From an uncultured Muribaculaceae bacterium (GTDB lineage: Bacteria; Bacteroidota; Bacteroidia; Bacteroidales; Muribaculaceae): a stretch of DNA of 61,564 nt. Under the pieces are notes generated by a model. It ran no database searches, was not told where the DNA came from, and saw only the letters and a program-made list of their open reading frames with translations. This document shows, piece by piece, positions 34,532-43,516 of the stretch. Made by a program: the position numbers and the translations under genes. The stretch spans positions 1 through 61,564 of the forward strand of contig CAJTQU010000012.1 of NCBI GenBank assembly GCA_910578665.1. The letters are read 5' to 3'. How positions within the stretch are numbered: position 1 is the stretch's first letter; each line of letters opens with the position of its first letter.

Positions 34532-36676
34532 TCAATAGACAAGTTCAAGGTCGTCGATATACATTACCGATTCCTTAGAACCGGTAAAATAATCGCCATA
34601 CTGGCTGGCCGAAGCCACGAGAACGAGATGCGTGGCACGCTGCAGACGGGCCGCATCGCGGTATTCGAGCGTTATCTCAAACTCTCTCATCGCCGTAGAA
34701 GAGCCATAATCGGCAGACAGCACCAATTGTCCGTAGGCCAGCACATATCCGGCATTAGGATCAAACAACTCCTTAGTTCCTGTGTCTACTTTGACAGTCT
34801 GGTTCGTCAATGCCACATAGACAATGCCGCGGTCAGTCATATTCTTAAGTACGTCTGGATGCTTGTCATCATTTTCGCTATATCCGACTATGCCGGGATG
34901 ATAATAAAGCCATCCGCGCAACTTAACGGGCCTGGAGCCGTTATAGGGACGTCCGAAAGTAAGTTTACCATTCATACCGGAAAGGCCGTCGAAAGAACCG
35001 GCAAAAAGGTTGCCTGCGGCAAATTTACCACCCCAGGTATCACCGATGCCGACATACTGGCTCTTAAGACACGCAGACATAGAACCGCCATGGTAAAGAC
35101 TGGTAACACCCGTGGTAACATTCTTCTTAAGTGTGATCGAACCATGGTTACCAGAATCCCAGAACTCCACCTTACCGGAAGCCGACGGAACGATCGCGCC
35201 GTTTTCAGACGAAGTAGACCAGCTCTCAAAACCGGCATTAGGCAGTACAAACACTGATTCTGTGGTAAAGAACATCGAAGCCGGGTTAACATAGCCCTCG
35301 GCCACTGCCTGGTATTCATAGCGTGTTCCTGATTTCAGCCCTGTCAGCGAAGCCTTGAGATTCGCACCGGTCAGCGAAACATTATCAACCGTAATCCAGT
35401 CAGAGGCTCCTGCCTCGCGGTAACGGAATCCGGGCTTTACCATATCCTCCCTGGCCACAGTGGCATACACGGTGGCGGTATGGGCATATATATCATACCA
35501 CGGAGTCTCCACAAGCACCACGCCGGCATCGCTGACATTTATAGTAAGGGTGCGTTCCCTGCGTTTGGCATTGCCGTCCACAGCCGTAAGGCGCATAGTA
35601 TATACACCCTCCGGCAGCCTGTTAAGCATCGGGGCGTCCAAAAAGATTCGCGCGGCAAAAGTACCGTCAGCCAGTTCCTCCTGCGAACAGGATATGCCGG
35701 CCGCGGCCCATTGCTGGCGTGCGGCATCGGGAAGCCCGATAAAATCGACTTCGGCACCAGGAAGTCCGAAAACCGAAAAATCATCCGTACGCACCGAAAG
35801 AGAACGGAAATTTTTCAGAGCCTGCACATAGACGCTGCGTCGTTCGAACTTACCGGGCTCGCACAGCATAGGCATACCTAAATCATAGCCAACACCGCTG
35901 AAGACAGGCGCACCGCTGATAACGACACTGTCTTCTACCATCAGTTCCGTATCATCGATAGTGACAGTGATAAACGCTCCGCCAAAGGGATCGGACGAGG
36001 TTCCGGTATAATTCAGGTTAAGCGTATATTCATGTGCCCGTTCGACATTCCAAATAGTACCCTCCTTGGTAAATTTCTCACCATTTGACAATGTTCCGGT
36101 TATGGTATACGACAGATTAGTGTCCGAAGAGGGCATCATAAAATAAGCCTTGGCTCCGATATTCTCTGCTGTAAAGTCAAGAGAGGCATTTGAATGGCCC
36201 ACAGTGACCTTATAGTCTTTAATTACATCCTCCAGTCCGCCGGCCACATTCACCGAAGCCACAACATTGGCAATACGGCAGTTTATCACCACATTGCTTG
36301 TCTGGCCAGACTGTATGGCGAATGGCTCATATGCTCGATAGAACTTCTTGTCAAACGATGCCGGCACACTGTCTCCCGTCCATGCCTCGGCCACATACGA
36401 GCCGCTCTTCATGTACAGCGATGACGGAAGATTGTCAACACCTTCGTATTTGTATATAAGTCCCTTAGAGCTGGAAACATATATCACGCATTTGTCTGCC
36501 AGTTCCTGGTCGGTCAGATTGTCGCCGGACCTGGTCAGAGTGGAATTGACCACCATTTTCATACGCAGCTCGCCCTGGCCGCCCCCAAACGGCTCGTCAC
36601 TCACGCAAGAAGAGAGCGCGACAACACCGAGCATACCCACGGCCATGAGGCCTTCTAGATTTCTTTTCATGGCCAT
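34532..36676 (-). CDS. DUF4493 + PCMD surface lipoprotein (714 aa)
   Basis: Lipobox ALSSC with Cys24, followed by VSDEP, an acidic stretch resembling the Bacteroidetes lipoprotein export signal for the outer surface. A DUF4493-like beta domain covers about 35-245. A middle domain (about 255-385) is followed by a fibronectin-III-like segment (about 395-475). The C-terminal PCMD domain has FWDSGNHG, LTFGRPYNGSRP and SQYGDYFTGS, ending VMYIDDLELVY. Its PCMD domain is clearly related to that of the 529-aa protein. Start is M1 or M3. It begins 2 nt after the previous gene. Confidence 0.78.
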   Translation of the reverse strand: MAMKRNLEGLMAVGMLGVVALSSCVSDEPFGGGQGELRMKMVVNSTLTRSGDNLTDQELADKCVIYVSSSKGLIYKYEGVDNLPSSLYMKSGSYVAEAWTGDSVPASFDKKFYRAYEPFAIQSGQTSNVVINCRIANVVASVNVAGGLEDVIKDYKVTVGHSNASLDFTAENIGAKAYFMMPSSDTNLSYTITGTLSNGEKFTKEGTIWNVERAHEYTLNLNYTGTSSDPFGGAFITVTIDDTELMVEDSVVISGAPVFSGVGYDLGMPMLCEPGKFERRSVYVQALKNFRSLSVRTDDFSVFGLPGAEVDFIGLPDAARQQWAAAGISCSQEELADGTFAARIFLDAPMLNRLPEGVYTMRLTAVDGNAKRRERTLTINVSDAGVVLVETPWYDIYAHTATVYATVAREDMVKPGFRYREAGASDWITVDNVSLTGANLKASLTGLKSGTRYEYQAVAEGYVNPASMFFTTESVFVLPNAGFESWSTSSENGAIVPSASGKVEFWDSGNHGSITLKKNVTTGVTSLYHGGSMSACLKSQYVGIGDTWGGKFAAGNLFAGSFDGLSGMNGKLTFGRPYNGSRPVKLRGWLYYHPGIVGYSENDDKHPDVLKNMTDRGIVYVALTNQTVKVDTGTKELFDPNAGYVLAYGQLVLSADYGSSTAMREFEITLEYRDAARLQRATHLVLVASASQYGDYFTGSKESVMYIDDLELVY

Positions 36677-36678
36677 AA

Positions 36679-37968
36679 TCAGTTTTGTGATTCAAAATGC
36701 AGTATAAACTCTGTCGTACCGTCGGCATCACCCACAGTAAGCTTGAACCTGTGCTGGTAAGTTTTTCCTGGCTCGCCAAGCAATTTCAGCATCGGTATCA
36801 ACGTAGAAATGTCAAACTCCGGCACATCGGTCATTCCGCGGACATTTACCGGGAATCCCATACCGGCCAAGGCCTCTTCATAGCGACCCGGGCTTACCAA
36901 ATCAAGATGCGCGGCCAGACCCACACTTTCCAACTCGCTAGGAGTGAGTGTCTCTGAATCGATATCGACCACAAACTGAGTGATACCGCCATCGGCCTTG
37001 CTGTCTACTTTCACCTTGACCGTAATGCCGTCATGCACCATTACCGGAGTTGAGAAATCAGTCTCCACTCCGTCCACTGTGGACACAACCTGGGGGCCAT
37101 CGCCCGGAACAGGGGGATCGGGTTCATCTCCGCCACTCTCGCCCGGACGTTGGTCATCGACCAAAATATCATCATCCACATCGACATTAATATTCATATT
37201 CTCACGCACTACGGTGGCATCCACATATACTCCCGGAGTAAGTGTACCTTCCTGGTCAGGCAGGTCTCCTCCCGGGGTGTGCAGCGAATATGTGATTATG
37301 TAATGCTGACCCGGTGCAAGATTAGTATACGTCCGGAAATTCTCCTCCAGATTCTCATCTACCGTACCGTGAAATGTAGCCACCATGGTAGCCTGGCCCT
37401 GGCCTTTCGTATAGCGGAAATAACCGCTGCGGCTCTCGTCCTTTGTAAATGTGAGGCGTCCCGTCTCTCCGGCCACCACTTCCACAGTGCAGTCATCCCC
37501 CATCACTTTCTTAAGATCTTCGGTATACTTCACCGTCACTTTAATATTGGAAAAACGACATACCACGGGATCTACATAAGTCACCTCTCCCTCTTCTATG
37601 GCAAATGACTGCGTTCCTTCGTAATACGGAGTGTCCCATCCGGCATCAGGATTTGCAGGAGACTTGACTGTGACAGTATAAGAATCGCCTACCGGCAGAG
37701 AAAGCACTTCGGGCATCTCGGCATAAGTGCCGAAATAATGGGTTTTGGTGCCGTCAGCCACCTCCACTACGAAAGAACCGACATCTACCGAAGAGCGCAC
37801 CAGCGTCTCCGAAGAACTTACCTCCACCACCATCTTGCGGAAGTTTACCGTACCAACCGCGCCCTGCTCTGTGCCGCCGGGAAACGGCTCGTCTTTGCTA
37901 CAGGCAGGCAGAAGCGACACGGCTGCGGCCATAAGCAGCACAAATATATAATTCGTTATCTTGTTCAT
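36679..37968 (-). CDS. DUF4493-domain surface lipoprotein (429 aa)
   Basis: Lipobox LLPAC (Cys23) is followed by SKDEP, a good match to lipoprotein export signals of surface lipoproteins in Bacteroidetes. A DUF4493-like domain lies at about 28-255 (PYYEGTQSFAIEEGEVTYVD is typical). An acidic, Pro/Gly-rich linker (about 258-292, DVDDDILVDDQRPGESGGDE) joins it to a beta-rich C-terminal domain. Unlike its neighbours it lacks PCMD. The same linker-plus-beta layout appears in the middle of the 714- and 825-aa proteins, so it may be a shortened relative. Confidence 0.75.
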   Translation of the reverse strand: MNKITNYIFVLLMAAAVSLLPACSKDEPFPGGTEQGAVGTVNFRKMVVEVSSSETLVRSSVDVGSFVVEVADGTKTHYFGTYAEMPEVLSLPVGDSYTVTVKSPANPDAGWDTPYYEGTQSFAIEEGEVTYVDPVVCRFSNIKVTVKYTEDLKKVMGDDCTVEVVAGETGRLTFTKDESRSGYFRYTKGQGQATMVATFHGTVDENLEENFRTYTNLAPGQHYIITYSLHTPGGDLPDQEGTLTPGVYVDATVVRENMNINVDVDDDILVDDQRPGESGGDEPDPPVPGDGPQVVSTVDGVETDFSTPVMVHDGITVKVKVDSKADGGITQFVVDIDSETLTPSELESVGLAAHLDLVSPGRYEEALAGMGFPVNVRGMTDVPEFDISTLIPMLKLLGEPGKTYQHRFKLTVGDADGTTEFILHFESQN

Positions 37969-37979
37969 ATTGATTTCGG

Positions 37980-40457
37980 TTAATAAGTGAATATTATATC
38001 GTCCACAGTCAGCACACTGCCTATATAACGTGCGTCAGCAAAACCGGAGAAAGCACCTTTTGAACCTTCCACGGCTCTATATCCGGGGTTGTCTGCCGTA
38101 CTGCTGACAAACACCACATAAGCATGTGTCGCTTTCAGAGCACGATTCTTATAATCTATGCTGACTACCGCTTTGGTAAATGATGATTTGGCTGTCGCGC
38201 TGGTCAGCTCTCCCCTACCTATCTCCGTCACTTTGCCACCGCTGCGGTTCTCTACAACCACATACGCCCTGAAACTCTCGCCGTCAACAGGCGCATACTT
38301 ATATTGGAACGTCAGAGCGGTAGGACGGGAGGTAAACGGGCGTCCGTAATCAAACACCTCGTTGTCAGCAGCCTTGTCATATCTATACGAACCCATAAAC
38401 AACATGCCGGCACTACGTTGGTTACAAACACCATTGCCGCTTGGCAGGAACGTGTTTGCCTTGCTTTTCGCCCATCCCACAGTGCATATCTCGGCCGCCT
38501 TGCCGGTCACACCGCCGTCTACACCGTATGTGCCTGAATAATGATTATAAAACATCGATGTGTAACCGAAATCAGGACAGGTAGTCATAGCGTTACGCGT
38601 AGCCCAATACTCGTTAGGCACAGCAGAAGAATTAGGGAAATACTGGTATATAGTTTCCTTATAACCTACAACCGGCACTTTTTTCTCCCAGCCGGAGTCA
38701 TGTGACCATGCGTCCATCTTGGAATTCTGAACCTGCGCGGCAGCCTCGGTAGTGAACAAAACTTCCTTATACGCTCCGTCAAGGCTACCCGTGTCGCTGG
38801 CCTTGAACTTTAGCGTCGTGCCTGCCGGAAGTCCTCTGACGGCCAGACGCGTGCCCGAAGCATCAAATGTGACATCACCAGCCTTTACAAACGTGCCGTT
38901 GCCGGAATCATAAAACACCGATATGTCACTTGCAGGCGTATCTATATTCTTCTCCATTGAAAGGGTGGCATACGTGGCATAGACATCCGCAGGATCTGCC
39001 GAAAGTATCACACCGCGCTTATGCAATACCGCAGTATCCTTGACCTTGCCCTGGTAGAGCACTCTGACAGGAAAGTCGCGGTGCGCATCGGGAACATCGA
39101 AGCCGAGAGTATACGAGCCGGAACGCGTTCCGGAGGCCGCTACGGCATTGACCGGCACCCAGCTGCCAGACGCATTCTGTAGTTCCACGCTAACCTTTCC
39201 GGCAAAATCATCACCGGAATAGTCGACTGTGAGCGATGCCCTTGTCTGGTCGATGTATATGTCAGGCAAAGAAGTTATATCGAGAGTGACCGATGATGTT
39301 TCCACATTTAACGTAGAAGGTATATTCACCTTGCCAAGACGGTCTTTAAACACAAGCGCGAACGAATGCTCGTCAGAAGACGAGAGCGAGGCAAGCAACC
39401 CGGCAAGATTCACAACGGCCATTTTATCCGGATTATGCCACAGCCCTATCACTTCCAAACCCATAGAGGCAAGCAATTGCCGCTGCTCGGGCGTTGCACG
39501 GACAAGGTCGATCTCCGAGGGGAAACCTTTTGCACTGAGTTCCTGGCTCTGCGTAGTAAGTACAGCACCACTTATTCCGCCCGGCACCGAGGCTACAAAC
39601 GAAGCTTCGGCAGGCCGTTCTCCCTCAGCAAGGCGCAGCGTCTCGCCAGAGACGAATCCTTTGGTCTTAACTTCCGGGGCCGGCGCAAGCAGGAATGAGT
39701 CAGAGAGGTCTATCTCGATATCTTCTGCCACTACCGAATCGTCAAACCTGACTGTCAGCGCGCCCTCGCCGGTTTCGCCATTGTTCACATCCAGCGAGAG
39801 ATGGTAATGGTGCTGCGGCAGGGCTTCAAACGAAGCCGCCTCGATATTCGCGGACAATCCGTTCTGTTTGACTATGGATATGGTCAGGGTAACTTGCCCC
39901 GGACGCAGATACACCGGACGCACGTCGGCAGAAGTCATGGTTATAAAATCGCCGCCGGCGGAATGCAGCTGCCCTGAGTATTCCTTAAAAAAGTTGCGAA
40001 AAGCTTCGGTATACTCCAGGCTGACCATCGTATTGGCCAACCTGGCCGTAACTTCGGCCTCTGTATTGCCCCCTTCCACCACGTGTATGTCGCTTACGCC
40101 GTAAAAATAGGGAGCGTCAAAGCCCTCGGTATCCAAAGAACCGTAGGAGGCTTCGAGCGTATATGCGCCTACAGCAAACCCACGGTTGGTGGGAAAATCA
40201 GAGAGTTTTTGCCATGTGTCGGAATAAGATCCGTCAGCTTTGGCCAATGTCAATGCGAAATCAGACGGGGACGGCACCCGGGCAGCTTGGTCCGACCTAA
40301 GCCGCGGCACCGCGTCATGCACAGCCGGATCAGCCTTCACTCTGGCCGAAATAGTGCCTGTCGCACCCGAAGGACTGTCAGGAGTGTCAGAGGCACAGCC
40401 GGCCAGCAACAACAGGGTCCCGGCTGCCAGAGAGGCCAGTGCAGATAAATGTTGCAT
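37980..40457 (-). CDS. DUF4493 + PCMD-like surface lipoprotein (825 aa)
   Basis: First gene of the nine-gene unit. Lipobox LLAGC (Cys21), then ASDTPDSPSG. A DUF4493-like region covers about 30-240 (DAPYFYGVSDIHVVEGG) and a middle beta region about 255-480. A fibronectin-III-like segment is followed by a PCMD-like domain of about 240 residues. That domain is more diverged than in the other two: YWATRN replaces WDSGN, but FDYGRPFTSRP and the final VDDIIFTY remain. A 230-nt leader precedes it. Confidence 0.76.
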   Translation of the reverse strand: MQHLSALASLAAGTLLLLAGCASDTPDSPSGATGTISARVKADPAVHDAVPRLRSDQAARVPSPSDFALTLAKADGSYSDTWQKLSDFPTNRGFAVGAYTLEASYGSLDTEGFDAPYFYGVSDIHVVEGGNTEAEVTARLANTMVSLEYTEAFRNFFKEYSGQLHSAGGDFITMTSADVRPVYLRPGQVTLTISIVKQNGLSANIEAASFEALPQHHYHLSLDVNNGETGEGALTVRFDDSVVAEDIEIDLSDSFLLAPAPEVKTKGFVSGETLRLAEGERPAEASFVASVPGGISGAVLTTQSQELSAKGFPSEIDLVRATPEQRQLLASMGLEVIGLWHNPDKMAVVNLAGLLASLSSSDEHSFALVFKDRLGKVNIPSTLNVETSSVTLDITSLPDIYIDQTRASLTVDYSGDDFAGKVSVELQNASGSWVPVNAVAASGTRSGSYTLGFDVPDAHRDFPVRVLYQGKVKDTAVLHKRGVILSADPADVYATYATLSMEKNIDTPASDISVFYDSGNGTFVKAGDVTFDASGTRLAVRGLPAGTTLKFKASDTGSLDGAYKEVLFTTEAAAQVQNSKMDAWSHDSGWEKKVPVVGYKETIYQYFPNSSAVPNEYWATRNAMTTCPDFGYTSMFYNHYSGTYGVDGGVTGKAAEICTVGWAKSKANTFLPSGNGVCNQRSAGMLFMGSYRYDKAADNEVFDYGRPFTSRPTALTFQYKYAPVDGESFRAYVVVENRSGGKVTEIGRGELTSATAKSSFTKAVVSIDYKNRALKATHAYVVFVSSTADNPGYRAVEGSKGAFSGFADARYIGSVLTVDDIIFTY

Positions 40458-40688
40458 AATGAAAATAATTTAGATAAGATACAGCCTCTACAACATAAGG
40501 GCTTTTTAATTCAAAGGTTAGTAGTTCAGTAAATACGATAAAGACTTAATAAGCGGAGAGATAAGCTATACAGCCGGTTAAAAAAAGCAAGAAAGAACCG
40601 GACTAAGCAAATACAATTATCCTCAGCTCTTTTAGCCTATGTCCAAATTTCAAAGCCCTTACAAGTGTATTTGAGAGCTAATACAGTG

Positions 40689-40720
40689 CAAAGGTATAAA
40701 TTATTATTGGGATATGCAAA
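40689..40720 (-). promoter_or_regulatory. Promoter of the nine-gene lipoprotein operon
   Basis: Minus strand: TTTG (40720-40717), 20-nt spacer, TACCTTTG (40696-40689). The predicted start near 40682 gives a leader of about 225 nt. Confidence 0.65.
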
Positions 40721-40736
40721 ATTTTGGCTACCTTTG
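40707..40736 (+). promoter_or_regulatory. Promoter of the CapD-like gene
   Basis: Plus strand: TTG (40707-40709), 19-nt spacer, TACCTTTG (40729-40736). Its -33 box lies within the span of the opposing promoter. It also shows that the gene starts at ATG 40765, not at the ATG at 40714. Confidence 0.7.
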
Positions 40737-40764
40737 CAGTCGGATTTTGCAACAATACAAGCTT

Positions 40765-42762
40765 ATGAATCAAAACCTCATTGAGAAAGTCTGCAATCTT
40801 AAGATTGTCAGGCTTATACAGAGCGCGCCTACACCCCGTTGGATTATTTTTTCAATCGATTTGTTCATTATGGCGATGGTAAGCCTGCTGATATTCGTCT
40901 TCCCCCCCGGATACTTCGGCGCGAACCCTGCCATGAGACAGATAGGCTACTGCCTGATCCTTGTAATGTTTGCCGGTATGGACCTGCTGACAGGTACCTA
41001 CAAGTGCATCGTACGCCTTTCCGTACCGTATGACCTTATCAAAATCTTCTGGTGCATAGTGCTCACATGCGCCACCGTTGGTCTCACAAGCATAATCTAC
41101 GCAGCCACTACATCAGCCCACCATCTGCTGATAGGCATCCTGCCCCTCATACTCATAGGCGGCATGGCCATGAGCCTTATGATATCGCTGCGCATAGTTG
41201 TAAAATACTCTTACGAACGGCTCGAAGCCGTAACCTCAAGCCGCAAACCTGTTATCGTACTCGGCTCAGCTATAAACTCACTCGCCCTGGCATCCACCCT
41301 CAAAAGCGAGGCAGGAGGTCATTTCAACCCCGTGGCCCTGCTCTCGCTGAGCGACTCTCATTACAAAAAAAGAATCAACGGACTGCCGGTGGAAAAGTTC
41401 TCTCCCGAAACAGTTGACAAGCTTTTCGCACGATATAACACCAATACCCTGGTATTTCTCCAGACCCAGCTTGAGCAAATGCGAAGCGGACTGGCCGAAC
41501 AATTCATAAGCAAACGCATAAAGCTCTTTATGCTTAACCAGATAGAGGAATTCGACATAAACAACGAGACATCTTCGCCAAATATATCAGCCCACGTCAA
41601 TGCTGTAAAAATAGAAGACCTGCTGGGCCGTCCTGTGATAAAGAACGAGAATCCGCTAATAAAGGAGATGATAAACGGCAAGACAGTGCTTATCACAGGC
41701 GCAGCCGGCTCAATCGGCAGCGAGATAGTGCGCCAGGTGGCTTCTTTCGGCGCCGGCAGAATCGTCCTGCTCGACCAGGCCGAGACACCGATGCACGACA
41801 TGCAGATAGAGATGGAGGAGAAATACCCTGATGTAAAAATCAGCCTGTATGTGGCCGATGTGCAAAACCACAAGCGTCTTGACCAGGCTTTCAGCCGCTT
41901 CAAACCCTCTTACGTGTTCCATGCCGCAGCCTACAAACATGTGCCGATGATGGAGCGCAACCCACAGGAAGCAATACTCACCAACGTGATGGGCACCAAG
42001 AACCTGGCCGATCTGTCGCTACAGCACGGAGTGCGTAAATTCGTGATGATTTCTACCGACAAAGCGGTAAACCCCACCAATATCATGGGGGCTTCAAAGC
42101 GTATAGCCGAAATCTATGTGCAGAGCCTGTCGATCTTTGCGCAACACGGCAATACAGACTCGGCAAGCACACAGTTTATAACCACCCGTTTCGGCAATGT
42201 GCTCGGCTCAAACGGCAGTGTCATACCGCTGTTCCGCCGCCAGATAGAAAACGGCGGCCCGGTAACGCTCACCCACCGCGACATAATACGTTATTTCATG
42301 ACCATACAAGAAGCTTGCTCCCTGGTGCTCGAAGCAGGATGCATGGGCCGAGGCGGCGAGATATTCCTGTTTGACATGGGCAAGCCGATCAAGATTTACG
42401 ATCTGGCACAACGCATGATACAGCTGGCCGGACTTGAGCCTGATAAAGACATAAAGATCGTCGAGACCGGTCTGCGTCCTGGCGAAAAACTGTATGAAGA
42501 GTTGCTGAACGACAAAGAGAAAACCATACCAACAGGCAACAATAAAATCATGCGTGCCAAAGTGCGTGAGTATGATTTCAACGCTATAACGCCACACATA
42601 GAGTCGATGGTTAAACTCGCGTATGACGGCAATGTACATGACATGGTCATGACCATGAAAGGACTGGTGCCCGAATTCATAAGCAACAATTCAATATTCC
42701 AGGACATAGACAAAGAATTGCAGCAGCACTCCGGCCAAACAGCCTCCGCGCCACATACCTGA
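40765..42762 (+). CDS. CapD/WbpM-type nucleotide-sugar 4,6-dehydratase
   Basis: Membrane-anchored short-chain dehydrogenases of this group (PglF, WbpM, CapD) make 4-keto-6-deoxy sugars from UDP-GlcNAc for glycans and capsules. From ATG 40765 it has 665 residues: about four N-terminal spans, a CoA-binding-like Rossmann region (about 150-280), then the catalytic domain with NAD motif TGAAGSIGSE (about 311-320). STDKAVNPTNIMGASKR carries the family's Met in place of the usual catalytic Tyr, with the Lys kept. The protein ends without further genes for sugar synthesis nearby, so the glycan is unknown. Confidence 0.92.
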   Translation: MNQNLIEKVCNLKIVRLIQSAPTPRWIIFSIDLFIMAMVSLLIFVFPPGYFGANPAMRQIGYCLILVMFAGMDLLTGTYKCIVRLSVPYDLIKIFWCIVLTCATVGLTSIIYAATTSAHHLLIGILPLILIGGMAMSLMISLRIVVKYSYERLEAVTSSRKPVIVLGSAINSLALASTLKSEAGGHFNPVALLSLSDSHYKKRINGLPVEKFSPETVDKLFARYNTNTLVFLQTQLEQMRSGLAEQFISKRIKLFMLNQIEEFDINNETSSPNISAHVNAVKIEDLLGRPVIKNENPLIKEMINGKTVLITGAAGSIGSEIVRQVASFGAGRIVLLDQAETPMHDMQIEMEEKYPDVKISLYVADVQNHKRLDQAFSRFKPSYVFHAAAYKHVPMMERNPQEAILTNVMGTKNLADLSLQHGVRKFVMISTDKAVNPTNIMGASKRIAEIYVQSLSIFAQHGNTDSASTQFITTRFGNVLGSNGSVIPLFRRQIENGGPVTLTHRDIIRYFMTIQEACSLVLEAGCMGRGGEIFLFDMGKPIKIYDLAQRMIQLAGLEPDKDIKIVETGLRPGEKLYEELLNDKEKTIPTGNNKIMRAKVREYDFNAITPHIESMVKLAYDGNVHDMVMTMKGLVPEFISNNSIFQDIDKELQQHSGQTASAPHT

Positions 42763-42786
42763 CGCTCTTACAACAATGAACGAACA

Positions 42787-43446
42787 ATGATGAAAAAGCA
42801 TTACATAGCATTTATGGCCGCAGCAGCCATAACAGCCTTGCCGGCACCGGCACAGCCATGGGATCTGCAATCGCTGCTCAACAAGGCAGGCAACGCCCTG
42901 GGAGACAAGGAAACCGTGTCAAACATTGTCGAAGGATTGTTTACAACCTCCGACCTTGATATAAAAGACCTGGCAGGAGAATGGATGGTAAAAGGATCGG
43001 CCGTATCAGCCAAAAGCGACAATGCATTCGGCAAAGCGACATCACTGGCCGGAGCAGCCATGCTCGAGGGCAAACTTGACCCATATTATACAAAATACGG
43101 ACTCACCGGCTCTCAATTCCAAATCAGCAAGGAGGGAAATTTCTCACTCAAGGTCAAAAAACTGGACATAAAAGGCTCTATCGAAAAAGATAAGAACGGT
43201 AATTTTATGTTCCATTTCAACAGTTTCGGAGGGAAATCCATCGGAACAGTGGAAGCCTATGTGATCAAATCAAACAAAAGTCTCAACATAATGTTCGACA
43301 CTGCGAGACTACAGGAAATACTCAACGGCATAGCCTCTTTTTCCAACATGAAAATAGCCAAACAAGCCGTAAAGCTATTGGAAAGCTACGATGAGATTTA
43401 TGTAGGCTTCAAACTCGAACCATACCAAGGCGCCAATAAAAATTAA
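42787..43446 (+). CDS. DUF4923-family exported protein
   Basis: A 219-residue protein with a signal peptide (about 1-23, PAPAQ). The mature part starts PWDLQSLLNKAGNALGDKE and contains DLAGEWMVKGSAVSAKSDNAFGKA, a pattern I associate with the DUF4923 (lipocalin-like) family of Bacteroidales. No function is known to me. It follows the CapD-like gene by 24 nt, so it is probably co-transcribed, and ends in a terminator. Confidence 0.75.
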   Translation: MMKKHYIAFMAAAAITALPAPAQPWDLQSLLNKAGNALGDKETVSNIVEGLFTTSDLDIKDLAGEWMVKGSAVSAKSDNAFGKATSLAGAAMLEGKLDPYYTKYGLTGSQFQISKEGNFSLKVKKLDIKGSIEKDKNGNFMFHFNSFGGKSIGTVEAYVIKSNKSLNIMFDTARLQEILNGIASFSNMKIAKQAVKLLESYDEIYVGFKLEPYQGANKN

Positions 43447-43459
43447 CACATACAGTTGT

Positions 43460-43503
43460 AAACACCAGTGCCCCTTAAATTAGAGCGGCCACTGGTGTTT
43501 TAT
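43460..43503. terminator. Terminator between DUF4923 and TIGR02757 genes
   Basis: An 11-bp perfect stem (43460-43470 with 43490-43500) with a 19-nt loop, T's on the 3' side and A's on the 5' side. It can serve both convergent genes. Confidence 0.75.
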
Positions 43504-43516
43504 AACGACAAATAAT

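Larger units (their letters stand above)
40458..40764. other. Divergent regulatory region between the lipoprotein operon and the CapD-like gene
   Basis: About 300 nt with no gene. It holds two interleaved promoters (40689-40736) and a long leader for the minus-strand operon. In that leader AAGGGCTTT (40497-40505) is perfectly complementary to AAAGCCCTT (40652-40660), with an internal CCGGTT/AACCGG hairpin (about 40575-40604). The leader may fold as one closed RNA element. Confidence 0.5.
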
